A stretch of DNA of 64,000 nt from Chitinophagaceae bacterium (lineage in GTDB: Bacteria; Bacteroidota; Bacteroidia; Chitinophagales; Chitinophagaceae), in the NCBI GenBank assembly GCA_022843585.1, contig JALHNJ010000008.1, forward strand, positions 1-64,000, written 5' to 3'. Below the pieces are notes generated by a model. That model ran no database searches and had not been told where the DNA came from. It saw only the letters and a program-made list of their open reading frames with translations. Positions 25,117 through 34,319 of the stretch are shown here, piece after piece (positions within the stretch are counted from its first letter, which is position 1; every line of letters starts with the position of its first letter). Made by a program: the position numbers and the translations under genes.

Positions 25117-25752
25117 ATGTTTGACCCTAAAAAAATACTGATATTGGCACCGCACACAGATGATGGTGAATTGGGATCTGGTGCCAGCATCGCAAAATTT
25201 TGTAGCGAGGGAAGAGAAGTTCATTATGCAGCATTTTCATCTTGTCAAAAATCATTACCGGCAGGTTTAGCAGCAGATACTTTAGAAAAAGAATGTAAGG
25301 CCGCCGTTAAAGAATTAGGTATGGATGCAGGCAAGCTGATGTTTTACAATTTTGAAGTAAGAGAATTCTCACAAAAAAGACAGGAAATATTAGAAGAATT
25401 GGTCAGTCTCAATAAATATATTCAGCCAGACCTTATTTTCATTCCTTGCAAATCCGATATTCATCAAGACCACCAGGTAATACACAATGAAGCGCTACGG
25501 GCTTTTAAATATAGCTCCCTGTTTGGTTATGAACTTCCGTGGAATCAAAAGCATTTCAGCCCTACCCTTTTTATAAAATTATCTTTAAAAGAGGTTGATA
25601 AAAAAGTAAAAGCTGTTAAATCATATCAATCCCAATCGCATCGCAATTATATGCAAGAAGATTTTATCCGTTCATTAGCCAAAGTTCGGGGGGTACAAAG
25701 CAATAATGAATTCGCCGAAGCTTTCGAAGTGTATAAAATCATCAGCAAATAG
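25117..25752 (+). CDS. PIG-L family deacetylase
   Basis: A 211-residue zinc-dependent N-deacetylase of the PIG-L/LmbE family. The zinc site is APHTDDGELGSG (HxDD) near residues 10-20, and the second His is in IHQDHQVIHNEALRAF. The family removes acetyl groups from GlcNAc-type sugars on small molecules, lipids or glycans. It lies 51 bp after the DUF2304 gene and on the same strand, so it is probably the last gene of the cluster. The substrate is not known. Confidence 0.9.
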   Translation: MFDPKKILILAPHTDDGELGSGASIAKFCSEGREVHYAAFSSCQKSLPAGLAADTLEKECKAAVKELGMDAGKLMFYNFEVREFSQKRQEILEELVSLNKYIQPDLIFIPCKSDIHQDHQVIHNEALRAFKYSSLFGYELPWNQKHFSPTLFIKLSLKEVDKKVKAVKSYQSQSHRNYMQEDFIRSLAKVRGVQSNNEFAEAFEVYKIISK

Positions 25753-25768
25753 TTTAAAATAACTATTT
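25747..25768. terminator. AT-rich hairpin between convergent PIG-L and lon genes
   Basis: AAATAGTT (25747-25754) pairs with AACTATTT (25761-25768). It lies at the 3' ends of both convergent genes and may terminate both, but it is AT-rich and weak. Confidence 0.4.
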
Positions 25769-28198
25769 CACTAACGCTATCTCTAATACCTGGCTCATCG
25801 TTTTTACGTAATGGAATTTAATCCCTTTAATAAAAGCAGGCTCTATTTCTTCCACATCTTTTTCATTCTGGGAACAAAGAATAATTTCTTTTAGGCCGGC
25901 TCGTTTTGCTGCCAATACCTTTTCTTTTATTCCGCCAACAGGTAATACTTGTCCACGCAATGTTATCTCCCCCGTCATAGCTAAAAATGGCTTTACCCGG
26001 TAGCCAGTTAACGCAGAAGCAATGGCTGTCATCATAGTAATACCAGCACTAGGACCATCTTTAGGTACTGCTCCTTCTGGTACATGAATATGAATATTTT
26101 TCTTTTCAAAAAGTTTCGTATCCAGCTTATATTTTTTTGCATTGGCTTGTAAATAACTTAACGCTGTGCTGGCACTTTCCTTCATCACATTTCCTAAGTT
26201 ACCTGTCAATCGCAATTCGCCTTTACCGTCACTTAAACTTGCTTCTATAAAGAGAATATCGCCGCCAACATATGTCCATGCCAGACCAACAGCTACACCA
26301 GCCATATTCGCTGTTTTATAAATATCGTTGCTGTATCTCGGCTTTCCGATAATTGTTTCAATATCATCAGCGGTTAAATTCGCTTTAAGCTTTCCTTTAA
26401 ATGCCAATTCCTTCGCCTGATAACGCATAATAGAAGCTAATTGGCGATCTAATTCTCGTACACCACTTTCCCTGGTATAATCCTGGATTACCTTTTCCAA
26501 AACCTTATCGCTGATCTTAAAATCACTGGTTTTTAATCCGTGCAGTTCTTTCTGTTTAGGAAATAAATGTCGCTTAGCAATTTCTACTTTTTCTTCTACA
26601 GCATAGCCGCTCAGATCAATTACTTCCATTCTGTCTCTTAGAGCAGGCTGTATATTTTGAAAATTATTAGCGGTGGCAATAAATAATACTTTGCTTAAAT
26701 CATATTCTCCTTCCAGATAATTATCATAAAAAGTATGATTTTGTTCAGGATCCAATACTTCCAATAATGCAGAAGAGGGATCGCCACGGTGATCACTCCC
26801 TACTTTATCTATTTCATCCAATATCATTACCGGGTTAGATGATTTTACTTTTCTCAGCGATTGTAAAATGCGTCCGGGCATAGCACCGATATAGGTTTTT
26901 CGATGTCCTCTTATTTCACTTTCATCATGCAATCCCCCAAGACTTAGGCGAACATATTTTCTTCCAATAGCATTCGCAATACTGCGGCCTAATGAAGTTT
27001 TACCAATACCAGGAGGGCCAACAAAACAAAGTATCGGGCTTTTCATATCGCCTTTCAACTTCAATACTGCCAGGTATTCTAAAATACGTTCCTTGATCTT
27101 TTTCATTCCATAATGATCTGAATCGAGAGTCTTTTGGGCTTTCTTCAAATCATAATGATCTTCGGTATAATCTTCCCAGGGAAGTTCCAGCATCAAATCA
27201 AGATGATTATACACAACTGAAAAATCGGGAGTGCTCGGATGCATTCTTTCCAATTTTTCAATTCCTTTCTTGAACATTTCTTTTGCAGAAGCCGGCCATT
27301 TTTTGGCTTCCGCTTTTTTCTGCATTTCCTTTATCTCCTGCGAATTGCTATCACCACCCAATTCTTCTTTAATACTTTTCATCTGCTGTTGCAGAAAGTA
27401 TTCCCGTTGCTGTTTATCTAACTCAGTTCTTGTTTTCGTTGTTACTTTATTCTTCAATTCAGCAAACTGCAATTCTTTTTGCAGCAATTGCATCAACAAA
27501 TCGGCCCGTTGGCGAATTTGATTCAGCTCCAGCAAACGTTGTTTGTCTTTGATGTCGGTATTTAGATTACTCGAAACAAAATGAATCAGGAAAGCAGGGC
27601 TTTCAATATTCCGGAGAATAATTGAAGCTTCTGTGGGAATGTTGGGCGATAGCTGAACAATATCAGCCGCCAGGTCTTTTATATTGGCTACATACGCATC
27701 AAAATCTGCATCTTTTGGAGACTCCTCTTCATGCAGCTTTTTTATTTTAGCTTTAAAGTAGGGCTCTTCATCGGCAATTGATTCAATAAGGAAACGGCTT
27801 TTACCTTGTATGATAATAGTGGTGCCTCCATCGGGCATTTTTATCAGCTTTACAATTTTGGCCACGGTGCCTATACTTTCCAGATCTTTTACTTCAGGGT
27901 CTTCTACATTTGTGTCTTTTTGCGCCACTACACCTATCAGTTTGTCAGTTTTGTAAGCTTCATTTACGGCTTTGATACTTTTATCCCGGCCAACCGTAAT
28001 TGGCAGCACCACTCCGGGGAAAAGCACTGTATTTCGTAGTGGCAATAATGGTAATTCATCGGGTATTTCAATGCCATTGGGGTCTTCCTGATCAGTTTCA
28101 TTCAACGGAATAATCGGCATAAAATCCATCTCATCTTCTGTACGCAGCAAAAATTTTTCAATATTTATATCCATAATCTTTGTTAGACAATCTGTCAT
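25763..28198 (-). CDS. lon: ATP-dependent protease La (Lon)
   Basis: An 811-residue cytoplasmic AAA+ protease that degrades misfolded and regulatory proteins. It has an N-terminal substrate domain starting LPLLPLRNTVLFPGVVLPI, a coiled middle part (KQQREYFLQQQMKSIKEELG), Walker A GPPGIGKTSL, Walker B VMILDEIDKVG, and the protease domain with Ser717 (DGPSAG) and Lys760 (IKEKVLAAKR) as the catalytic dyad. The length is normal. Met1 (28198) or Met9 (28174) may be the start. Confidence 0.98.
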   Translation of the reverse strand: MTDCLTKIMDINIEKFLLRTEDEMDFMPIIPLNETDQEDPNGIEIPDELPLLPLRNTVLFPGVVLPITVGRDKSIKAVNEAYKTDKLIGVVAQKDTNVEDPEVKDLESIGTVAKIVKLIKMPDGGTTIIIQGKSRFLIESIADEEPYFKAKIKKLHEEESPKDADFDAYVANIKDLAADIVQLSPNIPTEASIILRNIESPAFLIHFVSSNLNTDIKDKQRLLELNQIRQRADLLMQLLQKELQFAELKNKVTTKTRTELDKQQREYFLQQQMKSIKEELGGDSNSQEIKEMQKKAEAKKWPASAKEMFKKGIEKLERMHPSTPDFSVVYNHLDLMLELPWEDYTEDHYDLKKAQKTLDSDHYGMKKIKERILEYLAVLKLKGDMKSPILCFVGPPGIGKTSLGRSIANAIGRKYVRLSLGGLHDESEIRGHRKTYIGAMPGRILQSLRKVKSSNPVMILDEIDKVGSDHRGDPSSALLEVLDPEQNHTFYDNYLEGEYDLSKVLFIATANNFQNIQPALRDRMEVIDLSGYAVEEKVEIAKRHLFPKQKELHGLKTSDFKISDKVLEKVIQDYTRESGVRELDRQLASIMRYQAKELAFKGKLKANLTADDIETIIGKPRYSNDIYKTANMAGVAVGLAWTYVGGDILFIEASLSDGKGELRLTGNLGNVMKESASTALSYLQANAKKYKLDTKLFEKKNIHIHVPEGAVPKDGPSAGITMMTAIASALTGYRVKPFLAMTGEITLRGQVLPVGGIKEKVLAAKRAGLKEIILCSQNEKDVEEIEPAFIKGIKFHYVKTMSQVLEIALVK

Positions 28199-28262
28199 TT
28201 CTGTTTTAAGGGGCGATAAAAATATAACGGGAAATCAGTATTGCCAAGATTCATGCCGTCAT

Positions 28263-28291
28263 AAAAAAACTGCCAAACTATGTAGCTGGCA
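28263..28291 (-). terminator. Second of two tandem terminators after the 28359 gene
   Basis: On the minus strand, CTGCCAG...TTGGCAG is followed by seven Ts. It lies downstream of the AGTCTC hairpin, so the outer-membrane protein gene has two terminators before lon. Confidence 0.75.
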
Positions 28292-28309
28292 GGTAAGGGT
28301 TTATACGAA

Positions 28310-28341
28310 AAAGTCTCCCCCTTTTTTAAGGGAGAGACTTT
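28310..28341 (-). terminator. First of two tandem terminators after the 28359 gene
   Basis: AGTCTCCCCCTT pairs with AAGGGAGAGACT with one mismatch, followed on the minus strand by a TTTTT tract, 18 bp after the stop codon. Confidence 0.8.
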
Positions 28342-28358
28342 CATATAAAAATATTATT

Positions 28359-28943
28359 CTATAACGCTAATCCTACAGAAACCTGGAATCCCTGGTTTTT
28401 CCATTTATCATCATCTGGTAAGTCGCTGATATTATTTAAGCCAACGGCGTAGCGGCCATTAATCCGCATGGGACCTACTTTAAATTGCACACCAGCCAAC
28501 ATCGACAAGTCGCCTTTCTTAAATGCATCTCCACCATTTTGCAAAGTTGTTTTATTCTGGTCAATCAGCACGCCAAACTGCGGACCTGCCTGTAAAGAAA
28601 GAAAGCTGCCAATCAATTTGTAATTGATTAGAATTGGAATAGAAAGATAGTTCAGCTTAATATTACTGTTGGAACTAAAAACATCCTCGTAAATGTTTTT
28701 ATAATTACTATCCAACCTTGTAGAATACTGGTTGAATAAAACTTCCGGCTGCAGAACTAACTTATTGCCCATTCTTATTTCTGCAAAACCACCAAGATGA
28801 TAGCCATACCTGAATTCGTCTTTAAAAGATTTGCCATCTACTTTAGTAACGTTGGCCCCCCCTTTAATACCGATGTGAAACTGGGCCATAAGAGCCTGGG
28901 TAAGTAACAATGCTGCGAACAGCGTAAGGAGTCTTGTTTTCAT
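28359..28943 (-). CDS. Outer-membrane beta-barrel (porin family) protein
   Basis: A 194-residue secreted protein with a signal peptide ending LMAQ. The mature part starts FHIGIKGGANVTKV, the typical first strand of the small eight-stranded barrels called outer membrane protein beta-barrel domain 2 in Bacteroidota. Alternating strands such as GGFAEIRMGNKLVLQPEVLF and SLQAGPQFGVLID follow, and it ends FQVSVGLAL. It is probably an outer-membrane protein of unknown substrate. Two tandem terminators follow its stop. Confidence 0.88.
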   Translation of the reverse strand: MKTRLLTLFAALLLTQALMAQFHIGIKGGANVTKVDGKSFKDEFRYGYHLGGFAEIRMGNKLVLQPEVLFNQYSTRLDSNYKNIYEDVFSSNSNIKLNYLSIPILINYKLIGSFLSLQAGPQFGVLIDQNKTTLQNGGDAFKKGDLSMLAGVQFKVGPMRINGRYAVGLNNISDLPDDDKWKNQGFQVSVGLAL

Positions 28944-29194
28944 GCGTTTGTTGTTTTAATAATTTTACACATGTATTCGCCGGATTAAAGTTCATTTCAA
29001 CTTAGAAGTAAAATGGTTCTCGAAGCGATGTACTTGTGTGTTTTTAAATTGTTTAAAAGCCGGACAAAAATTTCAAGTATAGTGCCAGTAACCCGGCTGC
29101 GTTGTTAAATAAAATATATTACTCATTCATAGCAACCTGTCAAACAGTTTATGTACCCATTCTATTGTAAGTTAAATGTGAAGGTTTTCTAAAA

Positions 29195-30223
29195 TCAAAA
29201 AATAAACCCAGTATTAAATGAGAAAAGGGTATTAAAATTACTGGTGGTTGCCGGAAAATAATAATCGAATATCAATTGAGGCTGCACAAAGAACTTGCCG
29301 ATTGAATATTCACCCCGTAAAAACAAACTGAGTGAAAGTGGTTGAAATTTTAGTTCATCATCCAGGTATACATTCTCCGAATTAAACAATACATTATTAG
29401 CCGTTCTTAAATTGGTTACATACGTTCCGCTTGATTGGTTGAAGCCAAACTTTTGCGTACCACTTGTAAAAGACACTTGGGGTGTAAAACGGACATGGTC
29501 TTTTTTGCCAAAGACATCGATCCAATAAAAATCATGGCGTAGAGAAGTCATAATTGAAAAATCGCTGACTGTTTCTTCAGTATTTACATAAGTAAACCCT
29601 CTTCTTCTCAACCGCAAATCTTGTATGGAAGTTTCTCTTTCCGAATAATCTGTGCGACTGCCCCAACCATAGCTGAATGCTATCATTGGTTTTATCCACC
29701 AGTTGCGGTATGTGAAATACGCTGACAATTCATTTTGAATAGGCGTGGTATAAAAAGGCAACGAATCTTTAGTAAAAAATTTGGTGTAAGAAATACCTGT
29801 TGCCATATTTCGGTTTTGTAAATAATCATAAGAAGGAGAAATAGCAAACTGGTATAGGTTCATACTCGTTTCATCATTTGCCATATAGCCAGTTGTAGTA
29901 ATTCCAAGCCCCCCTTTATGATAATAGCCAATGGTGGGAGAATACGTAAGCCTTTTTGAAGCATCAATTGATGAGTTTGCTTTATTAAGAAAATTGTAAT
30001 AGCCTTTGGCAACTGAGGCACTGATCAGTAAAAAACTTCTCGGCAATAATATTGAATCCATAAATGCGTCAAAATCTCTGAAGAGTTCGTCGTAATCAAT
30101 AGTGGTATCTATAAATGAAATATCATTGGTAGAAATAATAGCAGTATCACTGGTATTGCCTTGCGAATATGCGGCAGCACACAGCATGATAGATATCAGC
30201 AGTATTGATAATCTTTTTAACAT
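29195..30223 (-). CDS. Secreted beta-barrel protein of unknown function
   Basis: A 342-residue protein with a clear signal peptide (CAAAYSQG). The mature protein has many alternating aromatic/hydrophobic strands, such as IGYYHKGGLGITTTGYM, FAISPSYDYL and YWIDVFGKKDHVRF, and ends in Phe (NTGFIF), the usual signal for BAM-dependent insertion. No known domain was recognised. The intergenic stretches of 251 bp (28944-29194) and 142 bp (30224-30365) around it contain no clear gene. Confidence 0.8.
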   Translation of the reverse strand: MLKRLSILLISIMLCAAAYSQGNTSDTAIISTNDISFIDTTIDYDELFRDFDAFMDSILLPRSFLLISASVAKGYYNFLNKANSSIDASKRLTYSPTIGYYHKGGLGITTTGYMANDETSMNLYQFAISPSYDYLQNRNMATGISYTKFFTKDSLPFYTTPIQNELSAYFTYRNWWIKPMIAFSYGWGSRTDYSERETSIQDLRLRRRGFTYVNTEETVSDFSIMTSLRHDFYWIDVFGKKDHVRFTPQVSFTSGTQKFGFNQSSGTYVTNLRTANNVLFNSENVYLDDELKFQPLSLSLFLRGEYSIGKFFVQPQLIFDYYFPATTSNFNTLFSFNTGFIF

Positions 30224-30365
30224 CGGGCAGTCGTATGCTTGATTTCCCGGGATATTGTTCTTTACGATCCGGTTTGAGACTTATCGGTTAAAAAAAAGTT
30301 TAAAAATCAACTCACTGTTTTCAAACGAATTGTTGAATAAAATATTGAAGGGCTTAAGGCATTAT

Positions 30366-31619
30366 CTATAAGGAAAGCTCTAAAACCGTAATCTCAGGCA
30401 AAATACCCACTCTTCCGGGGTAACCGATAAAGCCAAATCCCCTGTTGATGTATAAGCGTTGTGCTTCGTTTTTATATAAGCCTGCCCATTCTTTGTACAC
30501 ATATTGCACGGGGCTCCATTTAAAGCCAGGCAACTCCACGCCAAATTGCATGCCGTGGGTATGGCCAGCCAACATCAGGTCAATGTCTTTATAGCTTTCG
30601 CAAACTTCCCCTTTCCAATGTGAGGGATCATGGCTCATTAATATTTTAAATGGATAGGCCTCAGCACCCGTATAAGCTTTTTTCAAATCTCCATATTTAG
30701 GGAAACGGGCTTTAGAACTCCAGTTCTCCACGCCTAATAAGGCAATTTTATCTTCTCCCTTTTCCAACACTACATGCTCATTCATCAATAATTTCCAGCC
30801 CAAAGCAGCATGGACTTGTTTCATTTTTTCCAGGTTGAGTTTTTTATCTTCTTCATTGTCCCAACTTACATAATCGCCATAGTCATGATTGCCTAAAGTT
30901 GAATAAACACCCATCGGCGCCTCCAGTTTATCAAATACATCCATATAATCTTCCATTTCAATCGCCACATTATTTACCAGGTCGCCTGTAAAAAGAATTA
31001 AGTCAGGCTGTTGTTTCATGATCTTCTCTACCCCTCTTATAACCGCTTTTTTATCGGTAAAACTTCCTGAATGAATATCAGAAATATGAACAATTTTCAA
31101 CCCTTTAAATGCTGCCGGTAGATTGTGGTAGGTGAGCTTCGTTTTATTAACCTGGTAGCGGTACTTGTTGCCAAACCCGTACACCAATGTTCCAAACAAG
31201 CCACCACCCACTGCCATACCAGCCCAACTTAGAAATACGGAACGGGTTATCCCTTCCTTTTCGCCAACCTTGGTAAGCACAGGTTTATCAGTACTCATTT
31301 TACCCACCAACCATTGTACACCACGCCGTATATCGTCTATAAAAAAGAAAAGTGAAGCTATCAGTTTGGCAAAAAATAAGCCTGCAATAACCGAGAAAAT
31401 AGCAGTTCGGGCAAATTTTGCTTGCCTGTCAAAACTAATATATGGCAGTGCTATCAGCATTAATATTGCTCCAATGGAGAGCACCCAATACACGGTATAA
31501 ATGATGGCTCTGGTTCTTGGAGCTGCGGATTGAGAAACTATTTTTAGTGCCTGAAAAAAATAAATATCAAGGAGTACCATAAAACCGAGCAGCACCCACC
31601 AAAAAGGAGTATTTCGCAT
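30366..31619 (-). CDS. Membrane-anchored metallophosphoesterase
   Basis: A 417-residue protein with four or five N-terminal membrane helices (about 5-85 and 125-145), then a calcineurin-like phosphoesterase domain. Metal ligands are in IVHISDIHSGS, LFTGDLVNN, LGNHDYGDY, MSHDPSHW and AGHTHGMQFG, all five motifs in order. The family (YkuE-like) acts on phosphate esters near the membrane, possibly in phospholipid or UDP-sugar metabolism; the substrate is not known. It is divergent from parA. Confidence 0.93.
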   Translation of the reverse strand: MRNTPFWWVLLGFMVLLDIYFFQALKIVSQSAAPRTRAIIYTVYWVLSIGAILMLIALPYISFDRQAKFARTAIFSVIAGLFFAKLIASLFFFIDDIRRGVQWLVGKMSTDKPVLTKVGEKEGITRSVFLSWAGMAVGGGLFGTLVYGFGNKYRYQVNKTKLTYHNLPAAFKGLKIVHISDIHSGSFTDKKAVIRGVEKIMKQQPDLILFTGDLVNNVAIEMEDYMDVFDKLEAPMGVYSTLGNHDYGDYVSWDNEEDKKLNLEKMKQVHAALGWKLLMNEHVVLEKGEDKIALLGVENWSSKARFPKYGDLKKAYTGAEAYPFKILMSHDPSHWKGEVCESYKDIDLMLAGHTHGMQFGVELPGFKWSPVQYVYKEWAGLYKNEAQRLYINRGFGFIGYPGRVGILPEITVLELSL

Positions 31620-31713
31620 ATATAACTAACAAAATTAAGCCGTGAAAGATTAATTATAGGCATTGTTTTGCTGAACACTTATTTTTGCCAGAATGCCGTA
31701 AATGGGCAAAACT

Positions 31714-31721
31714 TAATTTTG
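31714..31721 (+). promoter_or_regulatory. -7 promoter element of parA
   Basis: TAATTTTG matches TAnnTTTG, 65 bp before the parA start codon. No -33 TTTG is seen at normal spacing. Confidence 0.45.
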
Positions 31722-31786
31722 CGTTCTTGCTTTCAGGCGGCAATTTTACCACTAACATTTAATCATTACAAGGAGTATTCGGCAAA

Positions 31787-32590
31787 ATGGGAAGAATAAT
31801 CGGTGTAGCAAATCAAAAAGGTGGGGTTGGCAAAACTACTACAGCCATCAACCTGGCAGCAAGCTTTGCTGTACTGGAATATAAAACCCTGCTCGTAGAT
31901 GGTGACCCACAGGCTAATAGTACAACTGGTGTTGGATTTGATCTGCACAATATTACCCAAAGCCTGTACGACTGCATGGTAAATGAGGCCAAAGCAAAAG
32001 ATGTTATTTTAAAAACAGAAATTCCTAATCTCGACCTCATTCCTTCTCATATTGATCTGGTAGGTGCTGAAATTGAAATGATCAACTATCCTAACCGGGA
32101 GATGGTGTTGAAAAGTCAGTTAGAAGCAATCCGGGATGAATACGATTTCATAGTTATAGATTGTTCTCCATCACTTGGCTTGATAACTGTAAATGCTTTA
32201 ACTGCAGCAGACTCTGTAGTAGTGCCGGTTCAATGCGAATTTTTTGCACTGGAAGGATTAGGTAAGTTATTAAACACCATTAAAATAGTCCAAAGCAGGC
32301 TAAACACTGCTTTGGTTATTGAAGGAATACTGATGACGATGTATGATGGCCGTCTCCGTCTTTGCAACCAGGTGGTGAGTGAAGTTCGCCGGCATTTTGA
32401 GGATATGGTATTCAGTACAATCATCCACCGGAATGCAAAATTAGCTGAAGCTCCCAGCGCCGGAAAACCCGTAATATTATATGATGCCAGTAGTAAAGGT
32501 TCAATGAATTATCTTAACCTGGCAAAAGAGATACTCCAGAAAAATGATTTAACGAAGATTAAGAACGAAGAAAGAATATTGGAGTTGTAG
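31787..32590 (+). CDS. parA: Chromosome-partitioning ATPase ParA (Soj-like)
   Basis: A 267-residue cytoplasmic ATPase that works with ParB to segregate the origin region. The deviant Walker [12 protein letters not shown] is at residues 8-18, Walker A' [10 protein letters not shown] near 40-49, and Walker [12 protein letters not shown] near 120. There is no N-terminal DNA-binding domain, as in chromosomal Soj-type proteins. parB follows 95 bp downstream. Confidence 0.97.
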   Translation: MGRIIGVANQKGGVGKTTTAINLAASFAVLEYKTLLVDGDPQANSTTGVGFDLHNITQSLYDCMVNEAKAKDVILKTEIPNLDLIPSHIDLVGAEIEMINYPNREMVLKSQLEAIRDEYDFIVIDCSPSLGLITVNALTAADSVVVPVQCEFFALEGLGKLLNTIKIVQSRLNTALVIEGILMTMYDGRLRLCNQVVSEVRRHFEDMVFSTIIHRNAKLAEAPSAGKPVILYDASSKGSMNYLNLAKEILQKNDLTKIKNEERILEL

Positions 32591-32597
32591 GTTCATA

Positions 32598-32673
32598 GTT
32601 TGTAGTTCATTGTTTTGTAAAAATCGATAAACTGCAATATGTTACGCTGAACTAAGAACTGTAAACTACAAAC
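32598..32673. repeat. Inverted repeat between parA and parB
   Basis: GTTTGTAGTT (32598-32607) and AACTACAAAC (32664-32673) are perfect 10-bp inverted repeats flanking an AT-rich 56-bp segment. They belong to a GTTCATAGTTTGTAGTTCAT-like intergenic sequence type; a diverged relative is at about 46103-46125. No match to the parS consensus GTTTCACGTGAAAC was seen. Confidence 0.5.
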
Positions 32674-32685
32674 AACAAACTTTAA

Positions 32686-33603
32686 ATGACCACTCCCAAA
32701 CAAAATAAAGATTTACTCGGCAAAGGCATCCGTTCTTTATTACAAAATATTGATGCAGACCTTAAAACTACCAGCGGCACATTAAAAACAAATGTGGTAG
32801 AAAATGCAACAGGTACTAATCGGGTTTCTGTTGATGATATTGAACCTAATCCAAAACAACCACGCCGTGACTTTGATGAGAAAGCATTACAAGAATTAGC
32901 AGAATCTATAAAAATCCATGATATTATTCAACCGGTTACAGTTTCAAAACTGGCCAATGGGAAATATCGGCTTATCTCGGGAGAAAGAAGATGGAGAGCA
33001 TCCAAGCTGGCAGGATTAAAAGATATTCCTGCTTATGTTCGCCAGGCTAATGATGCTCAGTTGCTGGAATTAGCTTTACTGGAAAATTTACAACGAGAAG
33101 ATTTAAACGCCATGGAAGTTTCGCTTAGTTATAAGCGGATGATGGAAGAATTAGATTACACCCAGGAGCAAGTTGCAGAAAGAATGGGCAAAGACAGAAG
33201 TACAGTTGCCAATTTTATCCGTTTACTGAAACTACCACCCGATATTCAGTTAGCTGTACGAAATGGCGAGTTGAGTATGGGTCATGCAAGAGCATTGATA
33301 AATGTTGATACGATTGATAAGCAGTTGTTCATTTTCAAAGAAATAAAAGACAAAGGGTTATCCGTTCGCCAAACAGAAGCATTGGTTCGCAATCTCTACA
33401 AAGACGGCGGTGGTGTTAAAAAACCAACAAAAAGTCAGTTGCCTCCCGCCTTTCAAAGAATAGAAAATAAATTAGCATCGCATTTCAGCACCCGGGTAAA
33501 GCTAAAACACAGCCGAAACGGAAGCGGCCAGATCATTATTGATTATTATTCGCAAGATGAGTTCAATAAAATACTCGGCCAGTTAGATGCACCACTTGAT
33601 TAA
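32686..33603 (+). CDS. parB: Chromosome-partitioning protein ParB
   Basis: A 305-residue parS-binding CTPase partner of ParA. It has the N-terminal GKGIRSLL segment contacting ParA, PNPKQPRRDFDEKALQELAE, the CTP-binding GERRWRASKLAG (about 104-115), a helix-turn-helix YTQEQVAERMGKDRSTVANF (about 162-181), and the C-terminal dimerisation part. The gene order parA-parB-DUF5683-dapB is a familiar Bacteroidota arrangement. Confidence 0.96.
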   Translation: MTTPKQNKDLLGKGIRSLLQNIDADLKTTSGTLKTNVVENATGTNRVSVDDIEPNPKQPRRDFDEKALQELAESIKIHDIIQPVTVSKLANGKYRLISGERRWRASKLAGLKDIPAYVRQANDAQLLELALLENLQREDLNAMEVSLSYKRMMEELDYTQEQVAERMGKDRSTVANFIRLLKLPPDIQLAVRNGELSMGHARALINVDTIDKQLFIFKEIKDKGLSVRQTEALVRNLYKDGGGVKKPTKSQLPPAFQRIENKLASHFSTRVKLKHSRNGSGQIIIDYYSQDEFNKILGQLDAPLD

Positions 33604-33609
33604 TACACA

Positions 33610-34221
33610 ATGAGAATATCCTTCTCTGTTTTTTTTGCTTTTTATATGTTGCTTTCTGTGACTTCTTTTGCACAGGAAACAGCAATCGATGTGTCTAAAA
33701 AAGATTCTACCCCGGTTGAAAAAAAATTTAAAATTACAAAAGACACAATAAATAAACATAGTCCAAGAACTGCGGCAATCCGCTCCGCTATTTTACCAGG
33801 GCTTGGACAAATCTATAATAAGAAATATTGGAAGCTTCCTATTGTGTATGGCGCACTAGGCACTTGTGCCGGTGTATTTGTATATAACCTGCAATGGTAT
33901 AAAAGAACAAGGTTTGCCTATACTACACTTGCTACGAATAATACAGCCGATTTTTCAAAAGTGCATCCAAAATTGCAATTTCTTATCAATAGAAATGATC
34001 AAAGCACCTTGCAATATTTACGTAACCAATACCGCAGAGACATTGATTACTCAGTGCTATTCTTTGTGTTGCTATGGGGTTTAAATGTTGTTGATGCCAC
34101 AGTAGATGCACACTTAAAAAGTTTTGATGTAAGCCCAGACCTCAGTCTGCAATTTAAACCCGGAAGAAGTGAATTAGCTGGCACCAATGGGCTAAGTGTG
34201 GTGTTGAAGATTGGAAAATAA
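33610..34221 (+). CDS. DUF5683 domain protein
   Basis: A 203-residue exported or membrane protein with a signal peptide ending SFAQE. The DUF5683 core starts HSPRTAAIRSAILPGLGQIYNKKYWKLP (about 51-78), followed by two probable membrane helices (about 80-95 and 142-158). It begins 6 bp after parB and is almost always found in this position in Bacteroidota. The function is unknown. Confidence 0.9.
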   Translation: MRISFSVFFAFYMLLSVTSFAQETAIDVSKKDSTPVEKKFKITKDTINKHSPRTAAIRSAILPGLGQIYNKKYWKLPIVYGALGTCAGVFVYNLQWYKRTRFAYTTLATNNTADFSKVHPKLQFLINRNDQSTLQYLRNQYRRDIDYSVLFFVLLWGLNVVDATVDAHLKSFDVSPDLSLQFKPGRSELAGTNGLSVVLKIGK

Positions 34222-34293
34222 ACCCTTTATTCATCTAACTCTCGCCAAATAAAATCCGTACCAGCACGGGTATCATAAAGATTCTTTAATAGC

Positions 34294-34301
34294 TACATTT
34301 G
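34294..34301 (+). promoter_or_regulatory. -7 promoter element of dapB
   Basis: TACATTTG matches TAnnTTTG, 18 bp before the dapB ATG. Confidence 0.5.
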
Positions 34302-34319
34302 TAACACTAACAACTTATT

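Noticed and set aside
32598-32673. parS site near parAB
   Set aside because: The arms GTTTGTAGTT/AACTACAAAC do not match GTTTCACGTGAAAC and are too far apart.
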